Positions 30,492 to 32,290 of a stretch of 32,290 nucleotides of DNA are shown piece by piece. Origin of the DNA: Planctomycetota bacterium. Lineage in GTDB: Bacteria > Planctomycetota > UBA1135. The DNA is taken from the NCBI GenBank assembly GCA_022447335.1, contig JAKVCF010000008.1:1-32290 (forward strand), given 5' to 3'. The notes beneath the pieces are model-generated. The model was not told the origin of the DNA and did no database searches. It saw only the letters and a program-made list of their open reading frames with translations. Position 1 is the first letter of the stretch. Each line of letters starts with the position of its first letter. The position numbers and the translations under genes were made by a program.

Positions 30492-31628
30492 ATGGATTTC
30501 ACTCTGAACGAAGAGATGGAGATGATCCGCGACTCGGCTCGCGAGTACGCGGAGCGCGTACTGAAGCCGCATGCCGCGGCCATCGATGCTGCCGAGGAAT
30601 TTCCGACCGAAGCCGTAAAAGAGGCGGCCGAAGCCGGATTTCTGGGTCTTACGGTTCCAGAAGAGTACGGCGGTGCTGGGCTTGGCAATATGCATTCGGC
30701 GATCTTGCTCGAAGAGGTTAACCGCTGGGATCCTTCGGTCGGCGTGACCATTTCGGTACATATGTCGTTGGCTTGCTCGTGCATTAACAAATGGGGTACC
30801 GAAGAAGTTAAGGAAAAGTACTTGCCCAAGCTCGCGACCGGCGAGTTGATAGGTGCCTACTGTTTGACTGAACCCGGCGCTGGTAGTGATGCGGGTTCGA
30901 TGAAGGCGCGCGCGGTCAAGGTAGATGGCGGCTGGAAGATTACTGGAACTAAGTCCTGGATTACGACGGGTCCAGAGGCGGGGCTGTATGTCGTTTACGC
31001 CGTGACCGATCCAGATGGCCGCCGCGGCGGCAATATCGGCGCTTTTCTGATCGAGCGTTCTATGGAGGGGGTAATGGTTGGGAAGAAGGAAGAGAAGCTC
31101 GGACTGCGCGGTTCGTCAACTACCGAAATGATATTCGAAGACGTTTTTGTGCCCGAAGAAAACCTGATGGGAGACGGTGTCAACGGTTTTAAAATCGCGC
31201 TCGACACCCTAGACGGTGGCCGCATTGGAATTGCGGCTCAGGCATTAGGTATTCACCGCGCTTGCCTCGAAGAGTCGGTTAAGTATTCGAAGGAGCGCGA
31301 ACAGTTTGGCAAGCCAATTGGAGCTTTCCAGGGCGTTGCCTGGAAGCTTGCGGACATGGCGACCTCGCTTGAGGCTAATCGGATGCTAGTGCACAAGGCG
31401 GCATGGCTGCGTGATCGCGGACAACCTTGCACTAAGGAATGCTCGATGGCCAAGTTAGCCGCTTCGCGCGGTTGCAATGTTGCTGCTCAGGACGCCGTGC
31501 AGATCCACGGTGGTGCGGGCTACACCAAAGAATTCCCGGTCGAGCGTCACTACCGCGATGCTCGCATTACCGAGATCTACGAAGGCGCGACCGATATTCA
31601 GCGCTTAGTCATCTCCCGTCACCTATAG
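30492..31628 (+). CDS. Acyl-CoA dehydrogenase
   Basis: This is an FAD-dependent dehydrogenase of 378 residues that introduces the alpha-beta double bond into an acyl-CoA. Family motifs are all present: FTLNEEMEMIRDSAREYA at the start, AYCLTEPGAGSDAGS (about 118-132) with the FAD-contacting WITTGPEA, the REQFGKPIGAFQ helix (about 271-282), and the catalytic Glu364 in EIYEGATDIQRL near the C-terminus. The catalytic-base position is that of short/medium-chain enzymes. It is followed 9 nt later by a second acyl-CoA dehydrogenase, so the two are in one operon. Confidence 0.93.
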   Translation: MDFTLNEEMEMIRDSAREYAERVLKPHAAAIDAAEEFPTEAVKEAAEAGFLGLTVPEEYGGAGLGNMHSAILLEEVNRWDPSVGVTISVHMSLACSCINKWGTEEVKEKYLPKLATGELIGAYCLTEPGAGSDAGSMKARAVKVDGGWKITGTKSWITTGPEAGLYVVYAVTDPDGRRGGNIGAFLIERSMEGVMVGKKEEKLGLRGSSTTEMIFEDVFVPEENLMGDGVNGFKIALDTLDGGRIGIAAQALGIHRACLEESVKYSKEREQFGKPIGAFQGVAWKLADMATSLEANRMLVHKAAWLRDRGQPCTKECSMAKLAASRGCNVAAQDAVQIHGGAGYTKEFPVERHYRDARITEIYEGATDIQRLVISRHL

Positions 31629-31637
31629 ACGAAGACG

Positions 31638-32290
31638 ATGGATACTCTCATCACTCAACCGACCAACTTCGACCTGACTGAAGAGCAAGAGATGATTCGC
31701 GAGACCGTACGTCGGTTCTCGCTCGAGGTCGTCAAGCCTGGTGCTCGTGAGGCAGATGAGAAGCAGCAGCTCAATATGGCTGCTTGGGAGGGCATGAAGG
31801 AGATGGGCCTGACCGGGATCCCTTTCGACGAGAAATGGGGGGGGGCTGGTCTCGACACGCTGTCGTACATTTTGGCCGTTGAGGAGATTTCACGTGTCTG
31901 CGCTTCGACGGGCTTGACTCTGGCGGCGCACACCTCGCTCGGTACCTATCCGATTTACGCTTGGGGTTCGGAGGCGCTTAAGGAGAAGTATATGGCTGGC
32001 TTGACGGCTGGTGAGTACATGGGCGCCTATGGCCTGACCGAACCGAATGCTGGATCCGATTCGGCGGGCACCATTACCACCGCGGTGCGCGATGGGGATC
32101 ATTATGTAATCAATGGTCAGAAGTGCTTCATCACCAACGGTAGCTATGCCAAGCCTTTTATCATTACGGCACAGACGGATAAGTCGCTGGGATCGAAGGG
32201 CATTGTCGCTATGGTGATTGACAGTGATACTGAAGGTTTCAGCGTCGAGAAGGGTGAAGAAAAGCTCGGAATGCGCGGTTCGGATTGGAC
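31638..32290 (+). CDS. Second acyl-CoA dehydrogenase, N-terminal part (cut by window end)
   Basis: About 217 residues of a second acyl-CoA dehydrogenase are present; the C-terminal domain with the catalytic Glu lies beyond the window. Visible motifs: DLTEEQEMIRETVRRF (about 12-27), the CASTGLTLAAHTSLG substrate region, AYGLTEPNAGSDSAG (the TEPxAGSD signature), and INGQKCFITNGSYAK. It is clearly different in sequence from its upstream neighbour, so it is not a recent duplicate. Two adjacent dehydrogenases suggest either different chain-length ranges or a heteromeric unit. Confidence 0.92.
   Translation, partial: MDTLITQPTNFDLTEEQEMIRETVRRFSLEVVKPGAREADEKQQLNMAAWEGMKEMGLTGIPFDEKWGGAGLDTLSYILAVEEISRVCASTGLTLAAHTSLGTYPIYAWGSEALKEKYMAGLTAGEYMGAYGLTEPNAGSDSAGTITTAVRDGDHYVINGQKCFITNGSYAKPFIITAQTDKSLGSKGIVAMVIDSDTEGFSVEKGEEKLGMRGSDW

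Overview
The window looks like chromosomal DNA of a Gram-negative (diderm) bacterium of moderately high GC, most probably a planctomycete or close relative. This rests on protein content: a DUF1080 / beta-propeller / cytochrome c fusion of the kind typical of Planctomycetota and Verrucomicrobiota, a short FliA/WhiG-like sigma factor, an OprP-like porin, LptF/LptG-type permeases, lipoproteins, and a bacterial topoisomerase VI B subunit. No phage, integrase, IS element or CRISPR array is visible. The taxonomic call is an inference from families, not from a marker gene.

Layout. 1-475 (minus): 5' part of a topoisomerase VI subunit B gene. 844-1452: sigma factor. 1526-4779: secreted M1-type zinc peptidase translationally coupled to a polytopic membrane protein. 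4869-6110: PPi-type phosphofructokinase. 6395-7528: porin closed by a strong terminator (7561-7588). 7679-11113: very large exported DUF1080/propeller/cytochrome protein, converging on a ThrE-like exporter (11110-12372, minus). 12610-15642: small secreted protein, a partial tandem-duplication remnant, and a matrixin-type protease with three IPT/TIG-like domains and a C-terminal sorting-signal-like tail. 15652-19190: alkaline-phosphatase-superfamily lipoprotein, universal stress protein, PolB-like 3'-5' exonuclease and an unrecognised protein. 19161-22876: a tandem-kinase protein (minus) divergent from an LptF-LptG pair, followed by a TPR-like lipoprotein (22925-24145). 24177-24252 (minus): a degenerate tRNA-Ala(CGC)-like gene. 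24328-27276: nitrilase-superfamily hydrolase and a membrane-anchored phosphatase/phosphodiesterase. 27402-32290: fatty-acid/short-chain acyl-CoA cluster (thiolase, 3-hydroxyacyl-CoA dehydrogenase, DUF3050 protein, two acyl-CoA dehydrogenases, the last cut by the window end).

How the genes fit together. Three themes are supported: envelope biogenesis (LptF/LptG, WaaP-like tandem kinase, lipoproteins, porin), secreted degradation (M1 peptidase, matrixin, DUF1080 fusion, two phosphatase-superfamily enzymes), and central acyl-CoA metabolism (thiolase to acyl-CoA dehydrogenases).

The most interesting signals are: (i) a recurring TAnnnT-type -10 box placed 6-7 nt before the ATG of several first-in-unit genes that lack a Shine-Dalgarno sequence, which suggests leaderless mRNAs; (ii) a tandem duplication of about 278 bp that joins the end of one gene to the start of the next, bounded by the same GAACGG hexamer, whose extra copy differs from the parent only by silent changes over 31 codons; (iii) a Gly-Gly-Cys-Gly-Gly plus membrane segment plus Arg tail on the matrixin protease; (iv) a tRNA-like gene with canonical arm lengths but mispaired stems. 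No obviously new multi-gene defence or biosynthetic system was found.
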